Of a stretch of DNA of 64,000 nucleotides, positions 10,646 to 21,182 are shown in pieces (position 1 is the stretch's first letter; the number at the start of each line of letters is the position of its first letter). Under the pieces are notes generated by a model that worked only from the letters and a program-made list of their open reading frames with translations, did not search any database and had not been told where the DNA came from. The stretch lies in assembly GCA_947650285.1 (NCBI GenBank), contig CANTFL010000498.1, positions 1 through 64,000 of the forward strand, read 5' to 3'. Source of the DNA: Hyaloperonospora brassicae. Taxonomy: Eukaryota; Oomycota; Peronosporomycetes; Peronosporales; Peronosporaceae. A program made the translations under genes and the position numbers.

Positions 10646-11151
10646 TTGATACTATCCAAACGACAAGCGGTAGTCGATACACGTACTCGAGAAGCGCTTG
10701 CATTGTCTTATGACGAAGGCGACTCCGATCCCATTGCGATGCCTACTGACATATGCTGGTGCGAGCTGCTTGCAGATACAGTCGGATGTCTGAAGGACGC
10801 AACGTCGTGCGCTGTTTCCTCATGTTTTTACGTGATGCTTGCTGGCGCGCAGAGGATGGGGTTTACAACGTGGCTGGGATAAGCGACGTTGTGACCAGTC
10901 GTCAAGCAAAGTATCGCGTACTCGGTCAAGCAGTGCCAATTACGATACTCGAGTGCCCTGGTCCTGAGCACACTGACATTCAATATTGGAATCGAAGTAG
11001 CCTGCTTCACTATGCCCCAACCTCAGAACGTTCTAAACGCGTGCACACACGTTTTTTTCAAATCGAAATCACTGCATTGGAAGGGCTTCGCACGTACGGC
11101 AAGTGCTCTTCGTTTGTTGCATGTAGTGCGTTAGCACAGACAATAAAGTGA
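10646..11151 (+). pseudogene. Unrecognised coding-like frames, possibly one frameshifted gene
   Basis: Two overlapping plus-strand frames succeed each other: the first (to 10882) contains a soluble-looking segment (RTREALALSYDEGDSDPIAM), and the second (10753-11151, 132 codons with an ATG) continues with WRAEDGVYNVAGISDVV and ends at TGA. Their order and strand are what a gene with a frameshift or unrecognised intron would show. I cannot assign a family, and either frame could be fortuitous. Confidence 0.25.
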
Positions 11152-12926
11152 GCCATTAGACGTTCGCGTGCAAGGAAAGAACCGCTTGTCGATACTCAAC
11201 GCTTGTCAAGATTCACAGGTAACTAGTACGCCGTAGAATTATGTTCTGACAGCACCTAGCGCTCGACACTCATTGTACAGCTCCTGGTCATCGGCAAGTG
11301 TTGCGCTTTTTTTGCAAGGCGTCCAAGCTGCTACTTCTTGCATTTTTCCAGATTAGAGATCGCCACTCCGCCTGCTTACTTTTGCGAGGACGTTAAGACT
11401 CGAGATCATTGGGTTCGCTTTCGTTAAACTTACTATCTATTCACGCGTCGAGACGTATGACAGTAATGCGAAAGAAGTTGTTTACCGACAACAGGGAGAG
11501 CTGTTTTATCGGTAGACCGTGCAAATGCAGTTTTGCTCTGAGAGCATGTGGGTCTTGCTGTTATCACTGACAACGCAAAAGTGTGTCAATCAATGACGAT
11601 TATGCGCTTACTTAATCGCGCGGAAGGATTCGCGAGGGTGTATGGTCATCCTATCGTATTAGCGCAACCCGTCTACATCAATTGTTACCCTTGACATGCT
11701 CCCCGACTCATTCCGTGTGAGCTCCCGCTGCCGCCCTCGAATGTCCGAATGCTGACGTTGGCTCAGCAAGTCCATGTGGTTGGCCTTGCAAAGGATAGCA
11801 TCGTATAAGGAAGCGCTCGTACGTTGCTGAAAGTCGCGATGTGAAGCGTTGCTGTGGAAGCACGGACAATGTTCCGATTTAGCTCTTGGATGAGGTCTGA
11901 CCTTAGATTTGAGCCAAGGACAAAGCATGGCGTTGTTTCGGTCGATGGCCACACGACATGCAGAGAAAAATGGTCGCTTCAAGCGACCAGGTTGTGTCTC
12001 CGTAGAAAAGGAGATAAATCGTTTGGATACGTGGAAGCTCGCGCTGAATTGTAAAGCAACGCTGTCAAACAGTTCTACATACTAAAAATCTCGGCAATGG
12101 CGTAGCGTTGGGGACAATGCCTTTCGGAGATGCTACAAAATGCGGCAATGCTGCACAGCCTTTTGTAACGAACATAAGGTCTCTTTGCCGTAGCTCATTC
12201 TACTGTCTTCGACGCAACGATTATTGATGTTTGATTTCAATGTGACCATCTAACTTATACCAACAGCTCGCATTATGGCCAACCGACATCTATCAAGATG
12301 TCGTCAATCTGATCAATCGGTCAAAGGATGGGCTCAGCACTAGAAACATCGGAGGTCCTTATCGGATCTAACAGACGGTCGGCGGTGGCGGCAATGTTCG
12401 GCAATCTTGAACAGCCTCAGACCTTCTGCATCAGCCTTGGTTGCTCAGCTCGATCCAGCCAAGGTATCATGGTCAAAAAGCAAGTCAAGAACGAGTTTTT
12501 TAAATGTGCGCAGCACGACTGCGTGTGCCAATGTTGAATAGCAAGATTAGACTGCGAAAGGCAGGCGCCATGTGATAGTAAACACGCATAGATTGTACGC
12601 TTGTGATACTTTTGTCGAAACTGCAAGCAGGACGACCCGTATAACAGTTGCCAACGTTCGCATCCTATGTCCAGCTTCAGTGTTGGACAAGCGATGTGTG
12701 CATCCGTGCCGTTGCAACTCGTACTTGCCGTAACCGAAGCATATCACAGTAGAGTCCCTCTTAGCTGACACAATTGGGCGGATGATAAAATAGGAAGTCG
12801 AGGATATTAGGTAGGAGAGGCTGGGTAGTCATGTGACTTACATACAAATAATTAGTATTACTGTGTGCAGGGTTGCCAAGATGGACCAAAATTTTGTCAT
12901 TAATTACTAGGCGTTAGTAGGTTATA

Positions 12927-12939
12927 GGGGGGGGGGGGG
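12927..12939. repeat. Poly-G tract of 13
   Basis: An uninterrupted run of 13 G. A second run of 12 G lies inside the inverted repeat at 13298-13309. Confidence 0.9.
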
Positions 12940-13178
12940 TTATTGAAAGGGGTTCCACTGTAGTGCGAACGCAGCACAGGTCGACGAGACCCAGCCGATT
13001 TTGACACCGACACCTTGTGCAGGCGCGCCAGGGCTATGTCGACCGTTGTAACGTTGCAAATTTGATGGCATCAACTATTTCCGTCGACGTTCGTGTGTAT
13101 GATTGTATATACTTGAAGGTGTGAGGACAGCCTAAGATGCTGTGAGCTGTGGTAGAAAGACGAAGATAAATTAAAAAG

Positions 13179-13905
13179 CACTTCCCAATTTGGGCTCTTC
13201 GATCAACAACGGACCGAGACGAAGACCCCCTAAGAGCCAGTCATCTGGCCCCCTTACCTTGCACGGGAAGTCCCCCTTAGTGGGGCCAAGGTTAAAAGGG
13301 GGGGGGGGGCGGGTTTTATCTCCGCTGCACGTTGGAAGCAATCCTTCGATATCCTAGGGTACGGGGAGTGCCGACAGAGATCGACATTCCTGTGCCTACG
13401 TTTGTTCTTGCTCTTCACGAAGTGCTCCACCTCGCGCTGACTCGTTCGCTGCGTGCGATACCCACTCCCACGAAGTGAATTTTCTAAGAGTGTATTCCGT
13501 AACGCTCGATGTATCGCAGAATGAGAAACGTCGTACGGAGAAAGTTTGCTTCATGGTACATGACTCGCTTACTCGATACTCCGGGCGTTACGGAATACAC
13601 TCTTAGAAAATTCACTTCGTGGGAGTGGGTATCGCACGCAGCGAACGAGTCAGCGCGAGGTGGAGCACTTCGTGAAGAGCAAGAACAAACGTAGGCACAG
13701 GAATGTCGATCTCTGTCGGCACTCCCCGTACCCTAGGATATCGAAGGATTGCTTCCAACGTGCAGCGGAGGTAAGACTCGCCCCCCTTTTAACCTTGGCC
13801 CCACTAAGGGGGACTTCCCGTCCAAGGTAAGGGGGCCAGATGACTGGCTCTTAGGGGGTCTTCGTCTCGGTCCGTTGTTGATCGAAGAGCCCAAATTGGG
13901 AAGTG
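13179..13905. repeat. 727-bp long inverted repeat (hairpin-forming)
   Basis: The left arm (13179-13505) begins CACTTCCCAATTTGGGC and the right arm (13585-13905) ends GCCCAAATTGGGAAGTG; the arms stay complementary inwards to GTATTCCGTAACGC and GCGTTACGGAATAC. Only a 79-base spacer (13506-13584) separates them. The main arm difference is a 12-G run in the left arm, shorter in the right, plus a few substitutions. I see no clear target-site duplication. The arms are GC-rich and carry no recognisable protein. The inner blocks (GGAATACACTCTTAG...) look like retrotransposon LTR sequence, so this may be two head-to-head LTR fragments or a foldback element. A diverged single arm occurs at 62311. A transcript crossing it would fold into a roughly 320-bp stem. 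Confidence 0.9.
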
Positions 13906-14814
13906 ATACCACCGACATATGTACACTGTACAAAAATGAAGCTCGTGGAAGTGGGCAAATATGAAAGCCAGATGAAAAGGAGTGGGTAGTCCATGGTGTC
14001 AAACGCCTCTTGTCAATGCCATATTTCGGGGCAAATTCCACACAGCATGCTACGACTGCACTATCGAATGCGCATACTGACGTTGGACACAATGTGCTAG
14101 TGAACGTGAACAGCATATAATGATATAGATTTCTGTCGAGCCACAATGCTGCATGAGGCGGCGTGCACACATGCACTTCGCAGACCTCATCAATGCCTAT
14201 ATGTCTCGATTCTCTGTCACCAGCTAGCACGGCTCTTTGCCACTTTCATCCCCATCCCCATTCCACGCCAACGGAAGTACTTAGCAGTCGATATTTGATA
14301 AGTTCCGCATCGCGATGGACGATCGCACACATGCGATCGCGACACGTCGATAAGTCGCGGATGTGATCCATACAAGATGGGATACACGGATATTTTCTGA
14401 ATAATATTAAAAAAATGAATTAAAGATTCCATTGGATTTTTAATTTTTATCGCCAATCCACCTTTTCTCGGCTCGACGTAATGTCGCACACACCCGGACC
14501 TTCCCTTTATCTGGCTCCGCAAGCGTCGAACAACTGTTTGCAACCCGTCGGGATTTCCCGAGCGCATGTGCTCTATAAATACAACGCGTCAAATCGATTT
14601 GGAACTGTTGGATGTACGCAAAATCAACCAACAGCGTCGACAGATCGTCATGCTGACCTCGACTCTGTAAGGTTCGATACGATGAACGCTATTGTAGCAC
14701 ACGGTGACTTGGTTTGTCGTCCTTTTGTGACAAAGCACACTCGACCTTGCTCCTCACAACGCAATTTTCGATTCGTGACAACAAACGCATCGACACAAAC
14801 GGCGTCACGCATCC
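13906..14814. other. Upstream region of the intact effector gene
   Basis: No convincing gene is present. CTATAAATAC at about 14572 is TATA-like. The pieces TCACAACGCAATTTTC (from 14754) and GATTCGTGACAA lie within 65 bases of the start; a similar GATTCGTCACAA also precedes the second effector. Confidence 0.4.
14754..14769 (+). promoter_or_regulatory. Possible initiator-like element of the effector gene
   Basis: TCACAACGCAATTTTC about 60 bases before the ATG partly fits the oomycete initiator (TCA...TTT) but misses the pyrimidines after TCAC. Weak. Confidence 0.25.
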
Positions 14815-15750
14815 ATGCGCACCATTTCTATCCTTCTGCTGGCTGCCGCTGCTTTCGTGGAGAGTGCGTCGTCGTCCACGTCTGATCCGAAAGCTTTGGT
14901 TTCTGCTGATGTCGGTCCGCACGATGGGCCCACCGAGACGAGATTCTTGGAATCGAATACGACGGACGAAGCCAGAGCGTTCGGTCTTTCCTTCCTTACG
15001 GCTAAAGCGCAGTCCTTCAAATCAAAGATGGCGAAGATCAAGGTTCCTTTCCGTCCGGACGAGGGTCAAGTCTTTGGTGAAAGCGCCATCCATCTCCTTC
15101 GTCTGAATCCCAAGGCTCGTGTTACGGAGGGTACCGTACTTCAGTTTTCGATGTTGTGCCAAGGTATACGTGCGAGGACGGTCAAGGGCAAGAATATGGG
15201 CGAGATTTTGGTGAAAATGTTGTTGCCTAAATCGAATCCCTTTCAACTGTCAGGGTGGCTGCTACGTCTCAAGCGTCATGGTGCGTCGAAAGAAGCTGAC
15301 GAAGCATTTGAGGTACTGATAAAGAAATGGGCGACAGAGATCAAGTCCATTGACGACGTCTTGACACGACAGATTGGCATCCCATCTAAATTTGATGACC
15401 TGGGTGCAGTGCTCAAAGTAACGGACAATATTGTTATCGCGGACAAACTCATCAGCGCCTACAACACTGTCAAGAAGACGAAGCACCCGACTATTCTAGA
15501 GAAAATGTCTGGCAAACATGACGACGACATAGCGCGGTACATTGCGTCAATGGACTTCGACGAACCGTTGGTCAGACTTTGGCAAGGTCATCAATTTCGA
15601 AAATGGGTAGACGGTAATGTGCACTTCAACGCCGTTTACAGGATTCTGGGTCAAAAGAAAGGCGATCCGGCGTCTGCCAATCTCGAGGCGATAGGTAGCC
15701 GCTACGAAGCGTTCTACAAGTCTCAAAAAAAGGACATCTACGGAGCATAA
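14815..15750 (+). CDS. Secreted RxLR-like effector, intact
   Basis: An intronless 311-codon gene. Residues 1 to about 20 form a signal peptide (charged start MRTIS, hydrophobic core LLLAAAAF, small residues before the cut). After it come RFLE at 43-46, a degenerate RxLR, and DEAR at 51-54 in the place of the EER motif, the arrangement seen in host-translocated oomycete effectors. The mature part is mostly helical, with spaced Trp and Leu residues (SGWLLRLKRHG; IKKWATEIKSIDDVL; LVRLWQGHQFRKW) as in WY/LWY-type helical modules, though I cannot confirm the fold. Such proteins are delivered into plant cells and act on host processes; the target here is unknown. The second effector at 60787-61811 is a clear paralogue over signal peptide and C-terminal half. 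The ATG is chosen because the signal peptide begins exactly there. The 727-bp inverted repeat lies 0.9 kb upstream. Confidence 0.8.
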   Translation: MRTISILLLAAAAFVESASSSTSDPKALVSADVGPHDGPTETRFLESNTTDEARAFGLSFLTAKAQSFKSKMAKIKVPFRPDEGQVFGESAIHLLRLNPKARVTEGTVLQFSMLCQGIRARTVKGKNMGEILVKMLLPKSNPFQLSGWLLRLKRHGASKEADEAFEVLIKKWATEIKSIDDVLTRQIGIPSKFDDLGAVLKVTDNIVIADKLISAYNTVKKTKHPTILEKMSGKHDDDIARYIASMDFDEPLVRLWQGHQFRKWVDGNVHFNAVYRILGQKKGDPASANLEAIGSRYEAFYKSQKKDIYGA

Positions 15751-16635
15751 TACATGTATAGTTCTCTGCGCATAAGCTGTGGAGTGCTCGTAGCTCTCGT
15801 TCACCGCATTGCAACAGGTCTGTGCGGTAGTCTTTCAAGCTGTAGGGGTAGAACAGACAGATCAGGTGGAGTGGACGTGAAGCTTTTTGCCTGAGAAGTA
15901 GCAACTTGATGCAATTGTGCTTTCAGTTTGAGACCGTGTTAATCAAGCATCGTTACTGTTGTCTTGTTCGACCAATATACTGCTTGTAACTCAAGATGTG
16001 CTTCATACTCTCACCGAGCACCGTAGCTGCTGACACCAGCTATAAACTGTCGATAAACCGTCGAGTCGTCCGAAAGAAATAGCGTAGCTAAGTGACTCTG
16101 CCGCTCCTTCATTCAAAAAGTCAACAAAAATAAGCTCAACTTGTCAAGCCATGAACACACACACTGGAGTACCACCGTTGCTAGCCCTGCCAGCAAACCT
16201 ATAGTCTGCAGACGGCTACTTTTAACGCAAAGAAGACAGTGATTGAGCTCGTCGCTGCAGCAATTCGGAGCCAACGTTAGATACGGCGATATTAAAACAA
16301 GTCAGTGGATCGACACTGACCCTGCCGTCTATGCAGATCGATATATGCAACCATTCAACTTGTTGGGCGATAAGGATTGTATCACTCGAAGCCATGTGGA
16401 TATTGTGCAATGACCAAATGGCCTTTTCGTGCCAAAGTGATTGTATTAGTCAAGTAGCGCTCATCTTCGTACGAGTGAACCACAACGGATACGTTGCGTC
16501 ATTCCTCGGGTATCGCCAGTGTCCTCGTCGCTATGTTCGATTGGCTGAACACGCTTCCTCTACCCCACGAGCCACTGGTGACTGACTACTTCTGGTGTCA
16601 CCCCAGGAGCCAATCACAGCGTGTTTTTCCCTCCA
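15751..16635. other. Intergenic region between effector and TIM22-like gene
   Basis: No gene recognised. A reverse CCAAT box (ATTGG at 16540) and a forward CCAAT (16610-16614) lie shortly before the next start codon and may serve as promoter elements of that gene. Confidence 0.4.
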
Positions 16636-17537
16636 ATGTCTCGAGCCAATGAAGCCCAAGTGGAGGATCGGAACACGCTGCTCGGCGTACATGTGGCCGA
16701 CCTGAGCCGCGAGACACCGCCCAACGCGTTTCTCTTTCCTCGGACGTTTCTGCACACGCATTTCTTGCACGACAGAGTGGGCGTTCATCCGTTTCTGCCC
16801 GCGTATCCTCCGCAGATCTTGCAATGGCTGCAGCCAAACCCCCTCACCGAGTCGTGTGTGGGCAAATTCGGTCTCTCGGCAGCAATGGGTACACGTGAAT
16901 TGTTTCAACGTTTTTTGATGCAATTGGTGCAGCACATGCCGAGCGCCCGAGTACTCACATACGTCCAATTGGTTCGATCGGCTGCCTCGGCTCCTGTAGG
17001 CTACGCCATGGGCAATGTGTTTGGACTTGTTTTGGGCAGCTACGAAGGGATTACACCGCCAGTGCCGCTTCCTGGACAACGCGAACTGCCCAAAGTACCG
17101 TGGCGAGAGTCGGTGGGTCTACTGATAATCCCTGCTTGGTCAGGATGTGCACTGCCGTGCTGCACTGCTCACGGTGTGTGCTGTGGTGTCGTTAGGTGGC
17201 GGGATCGTGGAGGACGACAGCTGGCAAGTGCCGCTATTGGGGCAACAATTTCATGATCATTTCGGGTGCGAGCTTGCGGTTAGTATCTGGAGCAATTCGT
17301 TAGCTAGCACGGCTAATTGTTCTTTTCATTTTGGGTCATGCAGCCATGTTCTCGGGTCTCGAGTGCGCGTCCGAAAAGATCCGTGGACGGCACGACGTGG
17401 GCAACGAGCTGGCAGCAGGGTGTGCGACGGGTGCAGCGTTGGCAGCAGGACAAGGCGTGCAGGCGCAGTGTCTCGGTTGTGTCGGCTTTGCTGCATTTTC
17501 GTACGCGATTAACGTGTTTACAGGTGGCAAGTTCTAG
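16636..17537 (+). CDS. TIM22-family mitochondrial inner-membrane translocase, three exons
   Basis: Proposed exons are 16636-17112, 17196-17265 and 17344-17537, giving 741 nt and 246 residues. Exon 1 carries a long soluble N-terminus and then GYAMGNVFGLVLGSYEG, the first membrane segment with the GxxxG-like pattern of the Tim17/22/23 family, and ends at PWRES. Exon 2 supplies WRTTAGKCRYWGNNFMIIS. Exon 3 starts in MFSGLECASEKIRGRHD, followed by GCATGAAL and LGCVGFAAFSYAI. The FSG-EC...RG(K/R)HD..N...GC.TG..GFAAFS series is typical of TIM22, the channel subunit that inserts carrier proteins into the mitochondrial inner membrane. Introns are 83 nt (GTGGGT...TTAG, phase 0) and 78 nt (GTGCGA...GCAG, phase 1); the alternative donor GTTAGT at 17279 does not keep the frame. 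The roughly 115 residues before the first membrane segment are longer than in many TIM22 proteins. The frame also opens upstream at a GTG at 16621, but the ATG at 16636 is preferred. Confidence 0.8.
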
Positions 17538-20500
17538 TCGCATTTGTATTGCGGCAATTGAAGATAGACTCCGTCTTGCACCATAGCGAGCAGAAGATAT
17601 GACAAAATGGTACGAATTGGTCTGCAGTTGTTTGTCTGGCGCACACGTAGGGTAGTGCGGACCACTCGCACGCTATCGCAGCTACTGGCTCACAAGCAAG
17701 CTGACTACGTACAGATCGCGAGCATTCTTTGATTCCTGAACAAGCAGTTCAGTCGGGAATACCGATCGTTTGGTGCTGGTGCAAGGCAGCCATTACGGTT
17801 GATTGCGTCGTCGATGGAGCTGGTGGAAGCAAATGGGTCGCTACGATTCCGACTGCTGCATACTCTATTGCGCCAGGTGCAAGACAGGTAGACATATGCT
17901 GCCTTGCTTCGACCAAGTATCATGTAGACCTTGCGCGCTATCATAGTGGAGGAATGCAGCCTGAGGACACATATTTGCACACGGCCTCGCTAACCTGTTT
18001 CCCTGATTGCTGCACCAGTCCAAAACCCACCGTCTTCATCGAGGTTTCCACGACTCTTTATCATGCCGCAGATTCGACATCCATACAGGTTGTGCTTCTC
18101 GTTCAGCTATTTTTTCTGGCTAAACAACAATGCAACGAGATGGCAGTGTCGAAGCGTCAACTCTCGTTGGCCATTCGCGGCGCACGTGACGTTAGGACAA
18201 ACATCTAGCTCTCCAGCGTTTACTCGTACATTTTTACAGATCCTTGTACTCGATCGATTCAGGCTGTGCACTTTGAGTCTCGCACGATTTTCAACAGAGT
18301 CAAAGCTCTGAATTCGACAATGACCATTGTTTTTCCAGCCTTGGTCAGCCTCAAGGCGAAAAAACCTGCTCTAATTATCTGGGCCAACCACTGGCGATGC
18401 CCAAATGCTTTACAAGTGCTCCCTGCTTTCGCTGGACGTCGAATACCATACTCAAGCGACGTGACGTCCAGCACGCCCAGACAACAGTTTGAGCAAGGTC
18501 TCGGTTGAAGAACGGACGCAGCGGCTTGTGCGCCTTTACAGCATTCTATTGTTTCGTAAGGGATCATCTTCCCTGCCTTTTCTTTCGGGCGTCTATCTCT
18601 TCTTCCGATGATACAACGTACGCCAGGACAGTGGCATGTGTTCTGTGCGCCATGGTCTTACTGACCCAAATGTGTTGGCATCCTGGAGCTACACATTTTG
18701 ATTGCAAGAACTTGGTAGCGAGCTATGATATCACTGACTTAAATGTGTTACCATCCTGGAGCTACAGAGTATAATTGCAAGAACTCGGTAACGGTTCAAT
18801 TAGAGACGCACAAGTGGCAAATGCTTTGCGGGTTCACGTTGTAGGCGCAGGACATTTCCAGTATTCTATCGACAAAATTGGACCAATGCGTTACGCTGAA
18901 AAATGTGCAGAGCACCTTATTGATCGAAGACTGTTTACTGGACACTTGCAGGCACGGTCAAATTCGACTGCGGCGCGACAGAAGGTCCATTGACTCCTCA
19001 AGAGCAAAGACTAAAAGTGGTCCCAACAGTACTTAATTCGACGTGCTTTCACCGGGCATTGCCTTTTGGGATCAGTTCATATTGCACATACCTGAATAAA
19101 GGATAAATTGGGACTGTAAGTCCAATCGAGACTTCGTTTGATTGCAGCTACAATCCACGGATATTCACGTTCAGTACCGTACTTGTAAAGTGATGCAAGA
19201 ATACACGCAAGCAGTAGGGCTATCCTGGCGCCAAGATGTGTGTAGGTGGATACTCTAGACGGTAATGAATCCGTCTCGTCACGACATCATATGTGTTGCG
19301 AAAAATGTTCGGTTCGAATATAGATGCTACTGATATGGGCAACACGTGTCAGACTCAGTCAGGGCACTCATCGCGTAGTATAACACTATTAATTTGCGAA
19401 GAAAAGCTACTGGACACCTTCCTTTGACATAAATCCGTATTCTTATGAAGTGTGATTTTGTATGTAAGTTTTGTTGAATGTCGGGCCCTCAACATGACTG
19501 CTCAATTTAAACTGCAAAAGGTAACGGCAAGGGCACATGGACTCCAAACATATAGGTCCGCATAATATTATCCAGCTACAACACCGTCGTAGCTGTCTAT
19601 ATCATTTTATGGCCGGCTAAATCTACCGTGTGGGGGCGATGTCACAAATTTATAAAATGAAAGGTAAATCGATCAAGGTGGCTTCAGGCATTTTAAAGCA
19701 TTAGGTACAAGAGATCTGAGAGGAACCTAGCAAAAGGTATAGGGGCGCCCCTGTTTTATGCATAGAGAATATCGACAGCTAACACAGGTGTCACACGAAG
19801 TGCGAAGCCATCAAAACCACCGTACTGACCACAGAAATTGACGTTGCTAACCTGGCTTGGAAATACCCGATATATAGCAAACCATAACTATGATCTGTAA
19901 ACTGTCTTTTTCCGATCTCTCTGGCGGCACAAGTCTTTACTGATTTGCATCCAGCTACGGTGTCTAGTGTTTCAAACGAATTATCATCTTACAAAAAATG
20001 ATTTCGTTGAAGCAATTCTTGTCGCATCGATTAACGAATCTAGCAATTTAATGGATCAAGATGGTGTGCTCCACTTTTGCTTAAGGCGCTTCCACGTATC
20101 ACTACATATGCTAATATAGATCCGATGTATTGATATTGATGGATATGCGTCGCCTGAAAAGCATGAATTCTAGAATCGATTTGTGGTCTTAGCTGTGTTT
20201 TTTGGGCACCAGAGCATCTGCGTGATCCACGTCCGTTCTGCGAGCCCCAGGTCAGCCTTAATATTAAAGAAACAATCGTATTTTGAGTTGGATATTATGG
20301 AGAACGCAGTATCACAAAGTTCTGTACGTAGCAATTATCATAGAATCTAAAACGCATTACAAGATGGAGATACAGATACACAACCTATGTATGCTATACA
20401 GTGATCTGTGCACTGACCAAAAATAAATTCAAGTAAATATTAAAATTTGTGAAAATATTTGCGTAAAATGTACTTGCATAAAAAATAAGAGATAGTCTCT

Positions 20501-21140
20501 CCGCTAATTTAATAGATGTCGGTCCATTTTTTGTCCTCATTAGCTACATAAGTTTGCAACATGGAAGCTGCCGATACACCGATACCTCTGGTACAGAACA
20601 CATTAGATCAACTACGTGAGCATCGTAAATGAATGCACTCGCGATTGAATCGACTATGTCCACATGCGTAGCATAACGATGTATATTGATATTTAATCCT
20701 TTTATCCGATGTAAACGAAGAGGCCGGAAGCGCTTTTCGTATGTTGAATGTGTTTAACATCAATAGACACTGTTAATCGTATCTTTGAAGTATCCATATT
20801 TCAATTTCCCTAATTTTGCTGGCATCACTATAATGATTAGCAGATTATCGGTGTGATAAAATGAATATTCTATCATTATTGCATATCTGGTACGTGCGAC
20901 CTAATTTGTTGGTCCCCACACATTTGCTTAATCACATATATAGTCCCAATCTGAACTAGCCAATATCGCTTACATGTCTGTAGGTCATTTCATGGTTTCT
21001 TATGTCGTTCGTTGAATGTAAAGGGTGAGCTCCATAAACGTCAATGACATAAACTTAAGTCATACGAACGTCATGATAAAATGTAAGCTCTACAAATAGA
21101 TGCACCAATATATTATTTACCGAAGGAATACCACCCTAAA
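17538..21140. other. Transition from gene island to AT-rich block
   Basis: From 17.5 to about 19 kb the base composition is still mixed, and a 159-codon plus frame (17729-18208) exists, but it opens with TTG and shows no recognisable domain, so I do not call it a gene. A 73-bp tandem duplication lies at 18660. From about 19 kb on the sequence is AT-rich with only very short frames. Confidence 0.4.
18660..18796 (+). repeat. Imperfect 73-bp tandem duplication
   Basis: ACTGACCCAAATGTGTTGGC at 18660 recurs as ACTGACTTAAATGTGTTACC at 18733, and CATCCTGGAGCTACA and ATTGCAAGAACT-GGTA keep the same 73-base spacing. About two units are present, with a handful of substitutions. Confidence 0.8.
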
Positions 21141-21182
21141 GGGCCTAAAAACCGCCGCTTTACTCTTTGCTTGATTGATTAT

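Larger units (their letters stand above)
10382..13178. other. Intergenic region downstream of RABL6-like gene, unresolved coding remnants
   Basis: The composition stays gene-island-like up to about 12.8 kb, but no frame shows a domain I recognise. The best candidate is listed separately at 10646-11151. A run of 13 G occurs at 12927-12939. Confidence 0.35.

Noticed and set aside
13733..14230. 165-codon minus-strand frame overlapping the right arm of the inverted repeat
   Set aside because: Much of it is the GC-rich repeat arm, there is no motif, and the matching part of the left arm does not preserve it.
16531..17079. 182-codon minus-strand frame
   Set aside because: It lies opposite exon 1 of the TIM22-like gene, which has clear family motifs; it is a shadow frame.
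17279..17284. GTTAGT as second donor of the TIM22-like gene
   Set aside because: It resembles the donor consensus better than GTGCGA, but joining it to the acceptor at 17343 loses the MFSGLEC frame.
17729..18208. 159-codon plus-strand frame downstream of the TIM22-like gene
   Set aside because: It opens with TTG, its first ATG is deep inside, and no domain or motif is recognisable; probably a chance frame in GC-balanced DNA.
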